Source: Perognathus longimembris pacificus (lineage: Eukaryota > Chordata > Mammalia > Rodentia > Heteromyidae). Taken from it: a stretch of DNA of 64,000 nt. Shown here in pieces: positions 61,891 to 64,000 of this stretch. A program made the translations under genes and the position numbers. The stretch spans positions 77,104,267 to 77,168,266 of the forward strand of contig NC_063161.1 of the NCBI RefSeq assembly GCF_023159225.1. The letters run 5' to 3'. Each line of letters begins with the position of its first letter. Positions within the stretch are counted from its first letter, which is position 1. Below the pieces are notes generated by a model. It made no database searches. It was not told the DNA's origin and was given only the letters and a program-made list of their open reading frames with translations.

Positions 61891-62622
61891 AAGCAAGGAA
61901 TATATTTCCAGTTGTGACAAGCAGAAAAAAATGGCAAGGAGAACAAATCAAATGCATACCTTGACTGTTTTTCTTTCTTTTATTTGAATCATCCAAAATT
62001 GTGATCTAAAGTAGTTTTACTCTTTGCTCAACTCAATCACATCTAATAAATTACTTTATTCTAGAACACAGCAAGAAGAAACTAAATCAACCCAATACAG
62101 ATGTTGATAAAAGCCAATCAATTTAAAATGAATAATTCAATCAGTAAGATGTCCAAAGATTTCACTAAATCTTTTCCAACATCTTTCTCATACTTATCAT
62201 TAAGCTACTGACTGAAAAGATTTTCATCACTTCAACAGCAAATCTAGGAACACACCCTGCAGGACCCCAGGGCCTGGCACCTATCCAGCACATTCATCAT
62301 GGCCCACAAATCACACAAAAAAATAAAATGCTTTGAGAAGTTAATTTTCTTGGCCCATCAGTGTTCTCTGTTTTTCTGGTCTTTTGGTCTCTGTTCTTAA
62401 ACTACTACAAACTGCAAAGCAGTTCAGAATACACATTCTTGGATTACTGCAAGAATGTTTCCATTTAAATAAACCTAAATCTCTGCAGACTAGAGACAAA
62501 TCCTCTGAGGATACAATGTTTCACCTAAGGTGATAAATTCCACACCTGGGCTTGTCATCCAACTGTTCCTGACCTGAACAACTAGAATATGGTATATAGT
62601 TCACTTAAAGAAGCTTTATGTT

Positions 62623-62782
62623 GGGGCTGGGGATATGGCCTAGTGGCAAGAGTGCTTGCCTCATATACATGAGGCCCTGGGTTCAATTCCCTAGCACCAC
62701 GTATACAGAACACAGCCAGAAGTGGTGCTGTGGCTCAAGTGTCAGAGCACTAGCCTTGAGGAAAAAAAAAAAAAAAAAAAAG
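62623..62782 (+). repeat. IDL-Geo SINE, 3'-truncated
   Basis: Complete ID-like half (GGGGCTGGGGATATGGCCTA, GGTTCAATTCCCTAGCACCA) and the first part of Geo (GTGCTGTGGCTCAAGTGTCA, CACTAGCCTTGAGG), then directly a poly(A). The rest of Geo is missing, yet a perfect target-site duplication AAGAAGCTTTATGTT (62608-62622 and 62783-62797) shows the short form itself inserted. Confidence 0.95.
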
Positions 62783-64000
62783 AAGAAGCTTTATGTTTGA
62801 CTAGTAGAATCAGATTGTGAGAACTCCCTTAGTTTCTCTGTAACTCAGCTTGCTTATCTGTAAAATGACAACAGCAGAGCCAAAGGTTCTTGGATTCACA
62901 AAAGATGCTAAATCTTTTGGGTCCTTGAAATGTGGAACATCCCTACATTTGAAATAAGATTCAATTTACAAAGAATTGATTTACCCAAAGCTTTTCAAGA
63001 GCACTTGTGTATTGGCATAGACATAAGTTTATTGGATCAATGAAGCATCCAACACATTTTTTTATTGAACATTTAGTGCATGGAAGGCATATGTTAGGTC
63101 CAGAGATGAGACAGGAGAAGACATGGGGGCCCTGGTCTGGAGGAGCTTAACCTTTAGATATGGAGATAAGATATGCTCAAGGAAAGGGGGTTAACAATCC
63201 AAGGCAGGTCAAGGACAATTTGATGGTTAATGTGACATAGTATCTTAACTGGGCTATGGGGTGTCTGGAGGAAAAGAGCATTTAAATTGGTAGCATGAAT
63301 AAAGCAGAAAACCATCTCCAAGGCTGGTGGCATCATTCAATCTGAAGGGAAGGAAAGGTGGAGGAGATGGAGCTCACATACCCTGACCTCAGTGCTTCAA
63401 CTGAGACATCCCTCTCTCTCTGCTTCCAGCACTTCTGGTTTTCAGGTCTCAAATTCAGACAGGAATCCACATCAGTGGCTCTCATCAGCTTTCCTGCGTC
63501 TCTAGTTTGCATCTGGTAGATTATAAGATCATTCGACCTCCACAGTCATTCTCTTTCTCGTGCTTTACATACACATATGTACCAAGTATTAGTTTCATTT
63601 CTCTATAGAACTTTCACTAGTTCAGGCAGAAAACACTTAAAATCTCAAACTCCCTAAACCCCTTTTGACCATTTCTTCCCATCGTCTTCTTATACTCTTC
63701 TGACTTTGGCTGTGATCCAATTGCTACTCTCAAATCTTTCTTTCCCCTAGTTCTGTGGGAAGAGTTCTCTGTTAGGACTCAACTATTGTTTCTGGACCCA
63801 TAACCAGTCATTCCCACAAGGTTTTCAGATTCATCCAAGAATATCTACCTGGGAGAATCTCAGCCTATCTGTGAGGATAAGCATAGGATAGGATTGGCAT
63901 AGCGAGAAGCCAAACCCCAAATCTGCATTTCCTTTTCTCTCATCTAGCCAGCAACCATGGTGACTACTGGATTGCAATGCTTGCTACTTTGCATCAACCA

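Larger units (their letters stand above)
1..64000 (-). other. SDK1: SDK1 gene body (internal part, exons 2-4 and flanking introns)
   Basis: Three exons on the minus strand encode consecutive pieces of the N-terminus of Sidekick-1, in the right order and with matching splice phases, so the whole window is inferred to lie inside the SDK1 transcription unit. Sidekick-1 is a type I membrane protein with six Ig and about thirteen fibronectin III domains and a PDZ-binding tail. It mediates homophilic synaptic adhesion, best known in retinal laminar targeting. SDK1 rather than SDK2 is indicated by the exon 2/3 junction residues (TTYSSEY then [14 protein letters not shown]), which differ from the SDK2 equivalent as I recall it. 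No CpG-rich first exon or promoter is visible, and no exon 5 was found. The very long introns agree with the near-megabase size of SDK1 in other mammals. Confidence 0.88.
36590..64000 (-). other. SDK1: SDK1 intron 1, 3' part
   Basis: Noncoding sequence upstream of exon 2 on the minus strand. It carries most of the recent insertions of the window. No CpG island, TATA-linked first exon or signal-peptide-coding exon is visible. Stretches without anything I can name include 36590-37500, 37605-38055, 38255-38810, 39080-40370, 40600-44490, 45310-46235, 47835-49655, 49895-50100, 51145-51785, 54225-54465, 54645-55465, 56510-56820, 57185-59055, 59255-60875, 61905-62605 and 62800-64000. The last contains a degraded ancient repeat-like piece near 63040-63150. 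Confidence 0.8.

Overview
The window is mammalian genomic DNA from a gene-poor, AT-rich, intron-dominated region. There are no bacterial features: no operons, ribosome binding sites or dense ORFs. The repeats point to a geomyoid rodent (kangaroo rat, pocket mouse or pocket gopher group). Many copies are present of a dimeric SINE with a tRNA-Ala/ID-like left monomer and a right monomer known as Geo. This IDL-Geo element is described in the literature as restricted to Geomyoidea (recalled, not searched). Older B1-dID-type SINEs, rodent L1 tails and ancient MIR and L1M fragments form the background.

The only host protein-coding gene I can support lies on the minus strand and is SDK1 (Sidekick-1, a large immunoglobulin/fibronectin synaptic adhesion protein). 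Three consecutive coding exons are visible with proper splice sites and compatible phases: exon 2 (36430-36589), exon 3 (19814-19920) and exon 4 (16978-17125). Together they encode the first Ig domain and the start of the second. Because the gene runs right to left, 36590-64000 is the 3' part of intron 1, 19921-36429 is intron 2, 17126-19813 is intron 3 and 1-16977 is the 5' part of intron 4. Exon 1, with its signal peptide and promoter, must lie beyond 64000. Exon 5 onward lies below position 1.

Layout by region. Positions 1-16977 hold degraded SINEs, MIRs, an old L1M fragment (9185-10235), a degenerate minisatellite (10890-11165) and two IDL-Geo copies. Positions 17126-19813 are short and hold an ID monomer and a B1/Geo dimer. 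Positions 19921-36429 hold an L1M fragment split by a SINE, several SINEs, a possible LTR and an old LINE-like block with a 51-bp tandem duplication. Positions 36590-64000 hold most of the young insertions: a head-to-head pair of L1 3' ends with a SINE between them (46238-47832), a solo ERV1-like LTR (50106-50722), two large L1M blocks (52020-54125 and 55470-56370) and several IDL-Geo copies with clear target-site duplications.

I found no undescribed multi-gene system. The observations most worth following are a 41-bp direct repeat that brackets SDK1 exon 2, a three-copy target site recording an L1 insertion followed by a SINE insertion at the same site, and a set of SINE intermediates suggesting that the Geo monomer derives from a dID monomer with a hairpin-forming insert. 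Repeat boundaries are by eye and approximate unless a target-site duplication defines them.
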